In this document: piece by piece, positions 1-9,191 of the stretch
Layout of the letters: every line of letters starts with the position of its first letter
Position numbering within the stretch: position 1 is the first letter of the stretch
From: an uncultured bacterium
Lineage (GTDB): Bacteria > Actinomycetota > Coriobacteriia > Coriobacteriales > Coriobacteriaceae
NCBI GenBank assembly: GCA_905215525.1
Contig: CAJMQJ010000002.1
Coordinates: 62,001 to 126,000, forward strand
DNA length: 64,000 nt
Direction: 5' to 3'
Translations under genes and position numbers: made by a program
The notes under the pieces: generated by a model
Told to the model about the DNA's origin: nothing
The model's database searches: none
The model's input: the letters and a program-made list of their open reading frames with translations, nothing else

Positions 1-89
1 GTGGCCGTACCATCAAGGCCATTCGCACGCTCGCCCGTGCGCTGGCCGCTCGCCTCGACACTGCTGTCGAGGTAGAGGTTCTGGGCTAG
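1..89 (+). CDS. khpA: KhpA family KH-domain RNA-binding protein, C-terminal fragment
   Basis: Only the last 28 residues are inside the window, read from base 3 to a TAG at 87-89. The peptide starts GRTIKAIRTLARAL and ends VEVEVLG, which matches the end of the small KH-domain protein (YlqC/KhpA) that usually sits between rpsP and rimM. The family binds RNA with KhpB and affects cell division and elongation in Gram-positive bacteria. Position directly before rimM-trmD supports the call. The start and the KH GXXG loop lie off the window, so function is by family and context only. Confidence 0.75.
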   Translation, partial: GRTIKAIRTLARALAARLDTAVEVEVLG

Positions 90-93
90 GACT

Positions 94-615
94 TTGAGGT
101 CCCAGTACAAAAATATCGCCCGTGTGGTCAAGCCGCACGGAAGGAAGGGGGAGGTCCTCGCGCAGCCGCTGCGGGGGCTTCCTTCTGTATTAGAGCCGGG
201 TATGCGCGTCGCCCTGACGCCGCCGGCGCTCAAGCGCGACCGCTTTTGCACGGTTGTGTCCGTCACCGATACGGGCGATGGCGATCTGGTCTCATTTGAG
301 GGCATTGACGACTTGACGGCCGCCGAGGGCATCACGGGATGCTATGTGCTGGCAAATCGTGACGATTTTGAGCTCGATTCACTCGACGCCGCCTATACCG
401 ACCTGATGGGTCGCGAGGTGGTTGACGAGCGCTTCGGTTCGCTCGGCACGATCGTCGAGATCATGTCGACGCCCGCTAACGATGTTTGGGTTGTCGAGGG
501 CGATCGGTACGGCGAGGTACTGATTCCCGTGATCGAGCAGGTTGTGCTCGATCTTCCCGACACAGGAACAATTTCCGTCCACGTTATGGACGGCCTGATC
601 GATATGGACAAGTAG
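94..615 (+). CDS. rimM: Ribosome maturation factor RimM
   Basis: This 173-residue protein has the usual RimM layout: an N-terminal beta-barrel opening with IARVVKPHGRKGEV (the family's V-x-x-x-H-G-x-x-G signature) and a C-terminal PRC-barrel with the NDVWVVEG and VLIPVI motifs. RimM helps mature the 30S head and binds S19 and 16S rRNA. The start is TTG at 94, four bases after the khpA stop; only a weak AGGA precedes it, so coupling to khpA is likely. trmD follows after 10 bases in the same operon. Confidence 0.95.
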   Translation: MRSQYKNIARVVKPHGRKGEVLAQPLRGLPSVLEPGMRVALTPPALKRDRFCTVVSVTDTGDGDLVSFEGIDDLTAAEGITGCYVLANRDDFELDSLDAAYTDLMGREVVDERFGSLGTIVEIMSTPANDVWVVEGDRYGEVLIPVIEQVVLDLPDTGTISVHVMDGLIDMDK

Positions 616-625
616 GGAGGACAAC

Positions 626-1384
626 ATGCTGATTGAGACCCTTTCGGTCTTTCCCGAGATGTTTGAGCCCGTCATGTCCACATCGATTTTGGGCCGCGCC
701 CGCAAGGCCGGCCTTTTTGATTTTAAGGCGTATAACCTGCGCGACTGGACGCACGACCGCCATCGCACCGTCGATGACGAGCCGTATGGCGGCGGGCAGG
801 GCATGCTCATGAAGGTCGAGCCTATCGCCGAGGCCATCGAGGCCATTAGCGCAGAGGGTCCCAAGCCCACTGTGGTGTTCTTTACCCCCTGTGGCGAGCC
901 TTTTACGCAGCATGTGGCCGAGCGCCTGCTCAAAAGCGAGCGCCTGCTGTTTGTGTGCAGTCGCTACGAGGGCGTCGACGAGCGCGCATACGCGTATGCC
1001 GATGAGCGCCTGTCGATCGGCGATTACGTGCTCACGGGCGGCGAGCTTCCCGCTATGGTCGTTGCCGACGCCGTCGTGCGTCTGATTCCCGGCGCCCTTG
1101 GTGACGAGATGAGCAACGTCGATGAGTCATTCTCGACCGCCGAGGACGGTGGCCTGCTCGAGTACGCGCAGTACACCCGTCCCGCCGAGTTCAATGGCGA
1201 GGGTGTGCCTCCGGTGCTCGTGAGCGGCGATCACGCCAAGGTCGATGCCTGGCGTCGCAAGAATGCCATCGAGCGCACCTGCCGCTGGCGTCCCGATCTG
1301 ATCGAGACGGCGCGGCTCACGCCTGAGGAGCGCGCGTACGCGCAAGAGATTTTGGACGCGTCGTATTCGCTAAGCGAGGAGTGA
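626..1384 (+). CDS. trmD: tRNA (guanine37-N1)-methyltransferase TrmD
   Basis: A 252-residue SPOUT methyltransferase that makes m1G37 in tRNAs and prevents +1 frameshifting. The N-terminus (MLIETLSVFPEMF), the DDEPYGGGQGM loop and the knot segment CSRYEGVDER...IGDYVLTGGE are diagnostic of TrmD and form the SAM site. A GGAGG lies just before the ATG. The stop overlaps the region of the lepB start. In most bacteria rplS follows trmD; here lepB and glyQS come next and rplS lies about 8 kb downstream. Confidence 0.97.
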   Translation: MLIETLSVFPEMFEPVMSTSILGRARKAGLFDFKAYNLRDWTHDRHRTVDDEPYGGGQGMLMKVEPIAEAIEAISAEGPKPTVVFFTPCGEPFTQHVAERLLKSERLLFVCSRYEGVDERAYAYADERLSIGDYVLTGGELPAMVVADAVVRLIPGALGDEMSNVDESFSTAEDGGLLEYAQYTRPAEFNGEGVPPVLVSGDHAKVDAWRRKNAIERTCRWRPDLIETARLTPEERAYAQEILDASYSLSEE

Positions 1385-1386
1385 GA

Positions 1387-1950
1387 ATGGTTCCATCGCA
1401 GCATTCCGTGCTAAAGGGTGCCTTTGAGTGGATCGTGGTCGTCGCGATTGCGCTCGTCGCCACCTTTTTGATTCGCTCATTTGTGGTTGAACCCTTTGTG
1501 GTGCCTACCGGCTCCATGGAGTCCACGATCGAGATTGGCGATCAGATCCTGGCGCAAAAGGTGAGCCTCGAGCTCGGTCAGCCCGTTAAACAGGGCGATA
1601 TTGTGGTATTCCACAACCCCGATGGCACCTCCGAGCACGATGTTCTCGTCAAGCGAGTTATTGCCACGGCCGGTCAGACGGTCGACCTTCAGGACGGCAA
1701 GGTCGTCGTCGACGGCCAGGCGCTCGATGAGGACTATACGACCGGCATGAGCTGGCCGCTTTCGGTCCAGGCCCCTGGCGCTCAGGTGAGCTATCCCTAC
1801 ACCGTTCCCGACGGGTGCGTGTGGGTGATGGGCGACAACCGCGAGAACTCTGCTGACTCCCGCTATTTTGGCCCGGTCGACCGCTCCGACTTGATCGCCG
1901 TGGCGCTTGTGCGCTACTGGCCGCTCAACCGTATCGGCGCTATCGACTAA
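1387..1950 (+). CDS. lepB: Signal peptidase I
   Basis: A 187-residue type I signal peptidase that cuts signal peptides from exported proteins at the outer face of the membrane. It has one N-terminal membrane segment (about residues 13-30), the catalytic serine in PTGSMEST (Ser43) and the catalytic lysine in DVLVKRV (Lys89), followed by the GDNRENSADSRYFG box. I chose ATG 1387 because GAGGAG at 1376-1381 is spaced 5 bases from it; a GTG at 1381 in the same frame falls inside that ribosome site. It overlaps no gene but is tightly linked to trmD. Confidence 0.95.
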   Translation: MVPSQHSVLKGAFEWIVVVAIALVATFLIRSFVVEPFVVPTGSMESTIEIGDQILAQKVSLELGQPVKQGDIVVFHNPDGTSEHDVLVKRVIATAGQTVDLQDGKVVVDGQALDEDYTTGMSWPLSVQAPGAQVSYPYTVPDGCVWVMGDNRENSADSRYFGPVDRSDLIAVALVRYWPLNRIGAID

Positions 1951-2009
1951 AAACCGCTATAGTACAGTACCTAACCGTGTAATCGTTTCGACGAGGGGAT
2001 ATTAGAGGC

Positions 2010-2921
2010 ATGAACGCTTCATCGCTTTCCTTCCAAGACATCATCCTGCGCCTCCAGCAGTACTGGGGCGAGCAGGGCTGCGTCATTATGCAGCCCTATG
2101 ACTCCGAGGTCGGTGCCGGTACCTTCCACACCGCGACCACGCTGCGCTCGCTCGGTCCCGCCGAGTGGCGTACCTGCTATGCGCAGCCCTGCCGCCGTCC
2201 CGCCGACGGCCGCTACGGCGAGAACCCCAACCGCATGCAGCACTACTATCAGTTCCAGGTGCTCATCAAGCCGTCGCCGGTTAATGCCCAGGAGCTCTAC
2301 CTGGGGTCTCTTGCCGCCATTGGCCTGGACCCCAACGACCATGACGTCCGTTTTGTCGAGGATGACTGGGAGAGCCCGACCCTGGGCGCCTGGGGCCTTG
2401 GCTGGGAGGTCTGGCTCAACGGCATGGAGGTCACGCAGTTTACGTACTTCCAGCAGGTGGGCGGTATCGAGGTCGACCCTGTGCCCGTCGAGATTACCTA
2501 TGGCCTGGAGCGTATCGCCATGTACGCCCAGGGTGTCAACTCCGTCTACGACCTGGTGTGGAGCTACCTGCCCGACGGCACGCCCATGACCTATGGTGAC
2601 GTGTTCCTCGAGAACGAGCGCGAGTTTAGCGCTTACAACTTTGAGGTCGCCAACGTCGAGATGATGCGTCAGAAGTTTGACGACTACGAGGCCGAGTGCC
2701 ACTCCTGCCTGGAGCGCAAGCTTCCGCTGCCGGCGTACGACTGCGTCATGAAGTGCAGCCACGCCTTCAACCTGCTCGATGCCCGTGGCGCCCTGTCCGC
2801 GGTCGAGCGTGCCAACTACATCCTGCGCGTCCGCGCCGTCGCCAAGGCGTGCTGCGAGGCCTACATGGCCGAGGTCGCCGGAGTCAACGAGAATGCCGAT
2901 CAGGAAGGCGAGGTGGCGTAA
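2010..2921 (+). CDS. glyQ: Glycyl-tRNA synthetase alpha subunit
   Basis: A 303-residue alpha chain of the heterotetrameric (alpha2beta2) glycyl-tRNA synthetase. The opening SFQDIILRLQQYWGEQGC, then MQPYDSEVGAGTFHPAT-like text (here GTFHTATTLRSLGP), EDDWESPTLGAWGLGWEVW and TYFQQVGG are characteristic class II motifs of GlyQ. It carries the glycine and ATP sites. glyS begins three bases after its stop. The 59-base gap before it shows a GAGG ribosome site and no T-box leader. Confidence 0.97.
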   Translation: MNASSLSFQDIILRLQQYWGEQGCVIMQPYDSEVGAGTFHTATTLRSLGPAEWRTCYAQPCRRPADGRYGENPNRMQHYYQFQVLIKPSPVNAQELYLGSLAAIGLDPNDHDVRFVEDDWESPTLGAWGLGWEVWLNGMEVTQFTYFQQVGGIEVDPVPVEITYGLERIAMYAQGVNSVYDLVWSYLPDGTPMTYGDVFLENEREFSAYNFEVANVEMMRQKFDDYEAECHSCLERKLPLPAYDCVMKCSHAFNLLDARGALSAVERANYILRVRAVAKACCEAYMAEVAGVNENADQEGEVA

Positions 2922-2924
2922 GCC

Positions 2925-5021
2925 ATGGCAGACGCTAAGGATTTCCTGTTTGAGATCGGTACGGAGGAAATGCCCTCTGCACCGCTGAACAATGCCGTCA
3001 AGCAGCTTGGCACCATGATCGCCAAGGGTCTCGACGAGGCCGGTCTGGCTCATGGCGAGGTCCGTGTGATCTCGAGCCCGCGTCGCCTGGCTGCGCTCGT
3101 TGCCGACGTCGCCACCGCGACCGATGAGGTTCACGAGGTCAAGCGTGGCCCCGCGGCCAACATTGCCTTCGACGCTGACGGTAACGCCACCAAGGCCGCC
3201 CAGGGCTTCGCTCGCAAGTGCGGTGTGGCTGCCGAGGATCTGGTCCGTCGCGAGGACACCGACGGTCGCGAGTATGTCTTTGCTGAGAAGAACATTCCCT
3301 CCGCACCGGCTACGCCGATTCTGACCGCTCTGTGCGAGAAGACCATCACCGGCCTGCAGTGGCCCAACTACCGCTCCCAGCGCTGGGGTCACGAGCACGC
3401 GACCTTTGTTCGTCCGGTCCGCTGGATCTGCTGTCTTTTGGGCGAGGATGTTGTGCCCGTGTCGTTTGCCGACGTGACGAGCGGCAACACCACGCGCGGT
3501 CATCGCGTGCTTGGCCCTGGTGATCACGTTGTCGCCAGCCCCGCTGTCTATGAGCAGGTGCTCGAGGATGCCGGCGTGCTTTCTGCCGAGCGTCGTCGCG
3601 AGGCCATCCTCGCCGGTATCGCCGAGGTCGAGGCTGCCCGTCCCGGCTGCCATGTCGATACGCCCAAGAAGGTCTTCGAAGAGGTCATCAACCTCTGCGA
3701 GTGGCCGACGGTGCTCGTCGGTACCTTCGACGAGGAGTTCCTCAAGGTCCCGCACGAGATTATCTGCGAGTCCATGCTCACCAACCAGCGCTACTTCCCG
3801 ATCTATGACGGCGAGGGCAAGCTCACGCGTGAGTTCGTGGTTGTTTCGAACAGCAAGCCCGAGAACGCCGAGCGCGTGATCGACGGCAACGAGCGCGTCG
3901 TGCGCGCCCGCCTGGACGACGCTAAGTTCTTCTACGAGGAGGACCTGAAGATCTCCCTCGACGAGTTCCGCGAGCGCCTGGCCAAGGTCGCCTTCCAGGA
4001 GAAGCTCGGTAGCGTGCTCGCCAAGTCCGAGCGTATTGAGCAGCTCGCGCTCGCTATTGCCCGCGAGGCCCATCTGGGCGCCCATCTGGCTGCCGATGCC
4101 GCTCGCGCCGCGCACCTGTGCAAGGCCGACCTGGTGTCCAACGCCGTCGTCGAGTTCACGAGCCAGCAGGGCGTGATGGGCGGTTACTACGCCTGCGCGA
4201 TGGGGGAGAACGACGAGGTCGCTCATGCCATTCGCGATCACTATCGTCCCCGCTTTGCCGGTGACGAGCTGCCCGAGGGCACCGCTGGCTGCATCGTGGC
4301 CTGCGCCGACAAGCTCGATACCATCGCCGGTATCTTTGCCATCGGCGAGCCCCCGACCGGCTCCTCCGACCCCTACGCGCTGCGTCGTGCCGCTATCGGC
4401 ATCATCAACATCCTGCGCGACCGTCTGCCGATCGATCCCACGTCGCTGATTGACTTTGCTCTGCAGCTTTACAGCGAGCAGGGCATTGAGTTCGACGCCG
4501 CCGAGGTCGCCCAGCAGGTTCGTGACTTTTTCCATGGCCGCCTGGTGAGCATGGCCCGCGACGAAAAGATTCCGGCCGATACCGTTGCCGCCGTCTCCGC
4601 GGTGCACATCATCGCCCCGTCCGTCTTCTTCGCCCGCTGCGCCGCCCTCGACGAGGCCCGCAAGAATGATGCCGAGACCTTTGACAACCTGGCTACCGCC
4701 TATGCCCGTGCCGCGCACATCTCCAAGCCCGAGCTGGGTGCGGAGTATGACCGCAGCCTGATGGGCGAGGTCGAGCTCGCGCTCGCCGACGCCTCCGAGG
4801 CTGCTCAGACCGCTGTCGATGCCGCCCTTGCTGCCGAGGACTACCCGGCCGCATTTGCCGCCCTCGCCGCCCTGCGCGCGCCCATCGACCGTTTCTTCGA
4901 TGAGGTCATGGTCATGGACAAGGACGAGCAGCTTCGCGATAATCGCCTTAAGCTGCTCAACCGCTTCGAGGCCGTTTTCTCCGGCATCGCCAACATCGGT
5001 GAGCTTGCCCGCAAAAAGTAA
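2925..5021 (+). CDS. glyS: Glycyl-tRNA synthetase beta subunit
   Basis: A 698-residue beta chain that recognises tRNA-Gly. It starts DFLFEIGTEEMPSAP, includes RWGHEHATFVRPVRWI and the HD-like core with GEPPTGSSDPYALRRAAIGI, and ends with the anticodon-binding region FFDEVMVMDKDEQLRDNRLKLL (quoted in part, residues about 655-680), all typical of GlyS. Length matches the family (about 680-700). It is co-transcribed with glyQ, and an ATG preceded by a purine-rich site starts the gene. Confidence 0.96.
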   Translation: MADAKDFLFEIGTEEMPSAPLNNAVKQLGTMIAKGLDEAGLAHGEVRVISSPRRLAALVADVATATDEVHEVKRGPAANIAFDADGNATKAAQGFARKCGVAAEDLVRREDTDGREYVFAEKNIPSAPATPILTALCEKTITGLQWPNYRSQRWGHEHATFVRPVRWICCLLGEDVVPVSFADVTSGNTTRGHRVLGPGDHVVASPAVYEQVLEDAGVLSAERRREAILAGIAEVEAARPGCHVDTPKKVFEEVINLCEWPTVLVGTFDEEFLKVPHEIICESMLTNQRYFPIYDGEGKLTREFVVVSNSKPENAERVIDGNERVVRARLDDAKFFYEEDLKISLDEFRERLAKVAFQEKLGSVLAKSERIEQLALAIAREAHLGAHLAADAARAAHLCKADLVSNAVVEFTSQQGVMGGYYACAMGENDEVAHAIRDHYRPRFAGDELPEGTAGCIVACADKLDTIAGIFAIGEPPTGSSDPYALRRAAIGIINILRDRLPIDPTSLIDFALQLYSEQGIEFDAAEVAQQVRDFFHGRLVSMARDEKIPADTVAAVSAVHIIAPSVFFARCAALDEARKNDAETFDNLATAYARAAHISKPELGAEYDRSLMGEVELALADASEAAQTAVDAALAAEDYPAAFAALAALRAPIDRFFDEVMVMDKDEQLRDNRLKLLNRFEAVFSGIANIGELARKK

Positions 5022-5055
5022 GCCAGCCTGCGCATAAGCGCAAAAGGAGCCCCGC

Positions 5056-5931
5056 ATGGATTGCCCGGTCACCGCTCGTCCCACCGTTATCGTTATCTCC
5101 GACTCGCTCGGTGATACCGCTTGTGAGGTGGTGCTTGCGGCGTCCGGGCAATTTGATGAAGGGGCTTTTCGCGTTTTGCGTCTGCCTAAGGTGACCTCTG
5201 TGGAGCAGGTCAAGTCATTTGTGGGGCCGCGCGTCGATGCGGACCATCGCGATATCGCCGTGTTCCACACCATTGTCGATCCGGCGCTTCGCGCCCGCGT
5301 GCTCGATTACCTGGGTATGCTGCATATCCGTTCGGTCGACCTGATCGGCCCGACGCTTGCCGTGCTGTCGTCGCTCATCGGTGTGCCGCCCAAGGGCGTT
5401 GCGGGCGTGATTCACAAGACCGATGACCGCTATTTCCATCGTATCGAGGCCATGGAGTATTTCGTTGATCACGATGACGGTCGTGGTTGCGACGATCTGT
5501 CGGGTGCCGATATCGTGCTGCTGGGTGTGTCGCGTACATCCAAGACGCCGCTGTCGATGTATTTAGCCTATCAGGGCTACAAGGTCGCCAATGTCCCACT
5601 GGCGCATGGCATGGAGCCGCCCAAGTCGATTTACGAGGTCGACCCGATGCGCCTGTTCGGCCTGATTTCGACCGTCGATGTGATTTCCGAAATTCGCGAT
5701 AGCCGCTTGGGCGATGACTACGCCCGTGCCGTTGCCGGCTCCTATGCCGAGCCCGAGAGCGTGCGTAGTGAGCTTGCGGAAGCCCGCGCGCTCATGAAAC
5801 GCCTGGGCTGCTTTGTAGTGCGTACCGACGGCAAGGCCATCGAGGAAAGCGCTGCCGAGATCATTAGCCACTTGGAGGAAATCCAAGATGCCCGTGCCCG
5901 CCGCGCCGCCCGCCGAGCCCAGCAAAGCTAG
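5056..5931 (+). CDS. ppsR: Pyruvate,phosphate dikinase regulatory protein (DUF299 bifunctional kinase/phosphorylase)
   Basis: A 291-residue DUF299 protein. The family uses ADP to phosphorylate a threonine next to the catalytic histidine of PPDK and reverses this by phosphorolysis, switching PPDK off and on. The nucleotide loop GVSRTSKTPLS near residue 155 and the KVANVPL segment are the family hallmark, and FVVRTDGKAIEESA closes the protein. Its likely target, ppdK, is the next gene (about 300 bases away), which supports PPDK rather than PEP synthase as substrate. AAAGGAG precedes the ATG. Confidence 0.93.
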   Translation: MDCPVTARPTVIVISDSLGDTACEVVLAASGQFDEGAFRVLRLPKVTSVEQVKSFVGPRVDADHRDIAVFHTIVDPALRARVLDYLGMLHIRSVDLIGPTLAVLSSLIGVPPKGVAGVIHKTDDRYFHRIEAMEYFVDHDDGRGCDDLSGADIVLLGVSRTSKTPLSMYLAYQGYKVANVPLAHGMEPPKSIYEVDPMRLFGLISTVDVISEIRDSRLGDDYARAVAGSYAEPESVRSELAEARALMKRLGCFVVRTDGKAIEESAAEIISHLEEIQDARARRAARRAQQS

Positions 5932-6228
5932 CTTATTGGGGTAGCTAAAAATGCCCGTCTCTAAAAGACTACCTAAAAATAATGCACGATATTGGTATAG
6001 CGATTTAGCAATAAACTAGCATTTGACCTGCAAGCATCTTGCATTGGTATCTTCATAAGGTAACCAACTTTACCTACCGTTTACCGCCATATTTACCACG
6101 TTTACCAACCCCCGCGCCCTCTGCGCAAGCCCGCCCAAAACCCGCCGTATAGTACCCTCACGGCTCGCATTCGGCGGGTCGATTCGTTACCACGGTCGTG
6201 CGCGTAAGTGCATGGAAGGGGAAGTATC
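5932..6228 (+). promoter_or_regulatory. ppdK upstream region with TTTACC repeats
   Basis: This 297-base gap is clearly more AT-rich than its neighbours. It holds a TGCAAG-CAT-CTTGCA palindrome (6029-6043), then four TTTACC copies beginning at 6069, 6080, 6092 and 6101, spaced 11, 12 and 9 bases and so near one DNA turn apart. A possible -10 hexamer TATAGT lies at 6148-6153. The 12-mer TACCGTTTACCG (6075-6086) also occurs in the adhE promoter. No open reading frame worth calling is present. An operator function is inference. Confidence 0.5.
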
Positions 6229-8979
6229 GTGAGCGATTGCAAGAGGGTTTACCGTTTTGGAACCGACGCCCAGGGCACCTGTGTCACTGAGGGCGACAAA
6301 TCCATGAACTTCGTGCTTGGCGGCAAAGGCGCAAACCTTGCCGAGATGAGCCGCATCGGTCTGCCGGTTCCCGGTGGCTTTACCATTACCTGCCAGACTT
6401 GCGTCGAGTACTCCGGTGCCGGCAATGTGTGGCCCGAGGGCGCACTCGATGAGATCGTTGCCGCTGAGGCGGACCTCGAGGCCCGTTGCGGCAAGAAACT
6501 CGGCGATGCCTCCGATCCGCTGCTCGTGTCGGTCCGCTCGGGCGCTCCGTTCTCCATGCCCGGCATGATGGACACGGTTCTCAACCTGGGCCTCAACGAC
6601 GATTCCGTCCAGGGCCTTATCGCCCAGACGCAAAACCCGCGCTTTGCCTGGGATAGCTACCGCCGCTTTATCCAGATGTTCTCCAACGTCGTCATGGGTG
6701 TCGATGCCGACTTGTTCGAGAATGCCCTGACCCAGGCCCGCCTGGTCGCCGGCGTTCGCGTCGATTCCGAGCTTTCGGCCGAGGACCTGCAGGAACTCGT
6801 CGAGACCTTCAAGGGCATCTTCTCCGAGAACGTCGAGGCTGCCCTGTATCCCGAGCTCGAGGTCGCTGACGGCAAGCCCGTCTTCCCGCACGACCCGGAG
6901 CTTCAGCTGCGCCTTGCCATCCAGGCCGTCTTTGGCAGCTGGATGAACGAGCGCGCCTGCATCTACCGCAAGCAGCATGGCATTTCCGATGAGCTCGGCA
7001 CCGCCGTCAACGTCCAGGCTATGGCCTTTGGCAATAAGGGCGAGACCTCGGCGACCGGCGTCGCCTTTACGCGCAACCCGGCCGACGGAACCAAGGAGTT
7101 CTACGGTGACTTTCTGGTCAACGCCCAGGGCGAGGACGTCGTCGCCGGCATCCGCAACACCGAGCCCATCGCCGACCTCAAGACCACCCCAGGCCTCGAG
7201 TCCGCAGGTGAGGAGCTTGAGCGTGTCTTCCTGACGCTTGAGGACCACTATCGCGATATGTGCGATATCGAGTTCACCATCGAGCAGGGTAAGCTCTGGA
7301 TGCTCCAGACCCGCGTGGGCAAGCGCACCGCCACCGCCGCCCTGCGCATCGCCATCGAGATGGTCGAGGAGGGCCTCATCACCCGCGAGGAGGCCGTGAG
7401 CCGCATCGACCCTGCACAGCTCGACCAGCTCCTGCACCCGCAGTTCGACGCCTCCAAGAAGTACGAGGCGCTCGCTACCGGTCTTAACGCCAGCCCCGGT
7501 GCCGCCGTGGGCGAGGTCGTGTTCTCGAGTGATGACGCCGTCGCGCGCGCCAACGAGGGCCACAAGGTCATTCTGGTTCGCTGGGAGACCAACCCCGACG
7601 ACCTGAAGGGCATGGTCGCTGCCGAGGGTATCTTGACGAGCCATGGTGGCAAGACGAGCCACGCCGCCGTTATCGCCCGCGGCATGGGTACGCCCTGCGT
7701 CTGCGGTGTCGAAAGCTTCCATATCGACGCCGCCGAGAAGGTCGTGCACATCGAGGGCAGTGACCGCCTGCTGCATGAGGGCGACATCATCTCCATCGAC
7801 GGCACCCAGGGCATCGTCGTCGACGGCGCGGTCGACTTGGTCTCTGCAGAGCTCACCGGCGACTTGGACACCATCCTGTCCTGGGCCGACGAGATCCGTC
7901 TGGACGAGACCTGCGGCCACGCCAACCACGTGCGCGTCAACGCCGACAACCCCGAGGATGCTGCACTCGCGCTCGAGTTTGGCGCCGAAGCCATCGGCCT
8001 GTGCCGCACCGAGCATATGTTCCTGGGCGATCGCAAGAACATCATCCAGAGCTTTATCCTGTCTGACGATGAGGCCGTGAAGCAGCAGGCCCTGGCCGAC
8101 CTGCTCAAGGTTCAGACCGAGGACTTCCTGGCGATGTTCAAGACCATGTCCGGTCGCGATGTGGTCGTCCGCCTGCTCGATCCGCCGCTTCATGAGTTCC
8201 TGGATAATCCTCGCGAGCTCGAGGTCGCCATCACTAAGAAGGAGGCCGCCGGCGCTCCCGAGGAGGAGCTCACTGCCCTGCGCGCCCGCCTGCGTCGCAT
8301 TGACGGCATGGTCGAGTCCAACCCCATGCTGGGCTTGCGCGGCGTGCGCCTGTCCGTCGTCTTTAGCGATCTGCCTCTCATGCAGGTTCGCGCCGTCGCC
8401 ACGGCTGCTGCCCGCCTTATCAAGGAGGGCGTCGACCCGCGCCCCGAGATCATGGTTCCGCTCGTCTCCATCACGGCCGAGCATGTTCAGACCCGCGAGG
8501 TCATTGAGCGCGTGATCGCCGAGGTTTCCGCCGAGGAGGGCGTCGAACTCAACATTCCCGTGGGCACCATGCTCGAGCTGCCGCGCGCCTGCATGGTCGC
8601 CGACGAAATCGCCCATCACGCAGATTTCTTCTGCTTTGGCACCAACGACCTCACCCAGACGACCTTCGGCTTCTCCCGCGACGATGCCGAGGCCAAGTTC
8701 ATTCCGCTGTACCTGCACAAGAAGATCCTGAAGGACAACCCCTTCGAGACCATCGACACGGCGGTGCTGGAGCTCGTGCGCTTGGCCGTCGAGAAGGGCC
8801 GCGCCACCAATCCCGACATGCACTTTGGCGTGTGCGGCGAACACGGCGGCGACCCCAAGTCCATCAAGGGCCTGTTTAACGTGGCCGACGTGGACTATGT
8901 GTCCTGCTCGCCCTACCGCGTGCCCCTCGCGCGCCTAGCTGCCGCCCAGGCCAAGCTCGAGGCCAAGCGTTCCGCCTAG
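6229..8979 (+). CDS. ppdK: Pyruvate, phosphate dikinase
   Basis: A 916-residue PPDK that interconverts pyruvate, ATP and Pi with PEP, AMP and PPi, often run toward ATP or PPi-linked glycolysis in anaerobes. Order: N-terminal ATP-grasp (GGKGANLAEM, SVRSGAPFSMPGMMDTVLN in the first 130 residues), the swivelling phosphohistidine domain with GGKTSHAAVIARGMGTPC, and a C-terminal PEP/pyruvate barrel ending in FGVCGEHGGDP with the catalytic Cys. I chose GTG 6229 because GGAAGGGGA sits six bases before it; a GTG at 6208 lacks a good site. The regulator ppsR is upstream. Confidence 0.97.
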   Translation: MSDCKRVYRFGTDAQGTCVTEGDKSMNFVLGGKGANLAEMSRIGLPVPGGFTITCQTCVEYSGAGNVWPEGALDEIVAAEADLEARCGKKLGDASDPLLVSVRSGAPFSMPGMMDTVLNLGLNDDSVQGLIAQTQNPRFAWDSYRRFIQMFSNVVMGVDADLFENALTQARLVAGVRVDSELSAEDLQELVETFKGIFSENVEAALYPELEVADGKPVFPHDPELQLRLAIQAVFGSWMNERACIYRKQHGISDELGTAVNVQAMAFGNKGETSATGVAFTRNPADGTKEFYGDFLVNAQGEDVVAGIRNTEPIADLKTTPGLESAGEELERVFLTLEDHYRDMCDIEFTIEQGKLWMLQTRVGKRTATAALRIAIEMVEEGLITREEAVSRIDPAQLDQLLHPQFDASKKYEALATGLNASPGAAVGEVVFSSDDAVARANEGHKVILVRWETNPDDLKGMVAAEGILTSHGGKTSHAAVIARGMGTPCVCGVESFHIDAAEKVVHIEGSDRLLHEGDIISIDGTQGIVVDGAVDLVSAELTGDLDTILSWADEIRLDETCGHANHVRVNADNPEDAALALEFGAEAIGLCRTEHMFLGDRKNIIQSFILSDDEAVKQQALADLLKVQTEDFLAMFKTMSGRDVVVRLLDPPLHEFLDNPRELEVAITKKEAAGAPEEELTALRARLRRIDGMVESNPMLGLRGVRLSVVFSDLPLMQVRAVATAAARLIKEGVDPRPEIMVPLVSITAEHVQTREVIERVIAEVSAEEGVELNIPVGTMLELPRACMVADEIAHHADFFCFGTNDLTQTTFGFSRDDAEAKFIPLYLHKKILKDNPFETIDTAVLELVRLAVEKGRATNPDMHFGVCGEHGGDPKSIKGLFNVADVDYVSCSPYRVPLARLAAAQAKLEAKRSA

Positions 8980-9019
8980 CGTTTAGCGTTTAGACGCCTA
9001 GCGTAGCCCCCCCCTTCAT

Positions 9020-9057
9020 ACCGCCCGTCTCATTCGTGAAGCGGGCGGTTATCATGT
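9020..9057 (+). terminator. Hairpin after ppdK
   Basis: ACCGCCCG (9020-9027) pairs perfectly with CGGGCGGT (9042-9049) around a 14-base loop. The following tail is only TTATC, with a T-rich stretch about 15 bases later, so intrinsic termination is plausible but not ideal. Confidence 0.55.
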
Positions 9058-9094
9058 GCGGGTTTTGTCTTTTTGTCTGCGCAAAAAATTGTTC

Positions 9095-9122
9095 TTGCAG
9101 CAGAAACCCGCGCGTGTATACT
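9095..9122 (+). promoter_or_regulatory. Sigma-70-type promoter of rplS
   Basis: TTGCAG (9095-9100) and TATACT (9117-9122) are 16 bases apart, a good match to the housekeeping consensus. Transcription would begin near 9129, giving an rplS leader of about 60 bases. It lies between the ppdK hairpin and rplS. Confidence 0.7.
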
Positions 9123-9191
9123 CGAATACGTTTGTTCAACTACGTGCCGGCCAAGGTGGTACGGCACCTCTAGAAGAGTAAGGAATTGCAC

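Noticed and set aside
1951..2009. T-box leader before glyQ
   Set aside because: Only 59 bases separate lepB and glyQ, too short for a T-box, and no T-box sequence (TGGNACCGCG-like) is seen. proS likewise has no leader.
2019..5273. A 1,084-codon open frame on the minus strand across glyQ, glyS and ppsR
   Set aside because: It is antisense to three clear genes; long antisense frames arise from the GC-rich codon bias. The peptide is low-complexity and matches no family I know.
6187..8844. An 885-codon open frame antisense to ppdK
   Set aside because: Same cause; ppdK is certain from its motifs.
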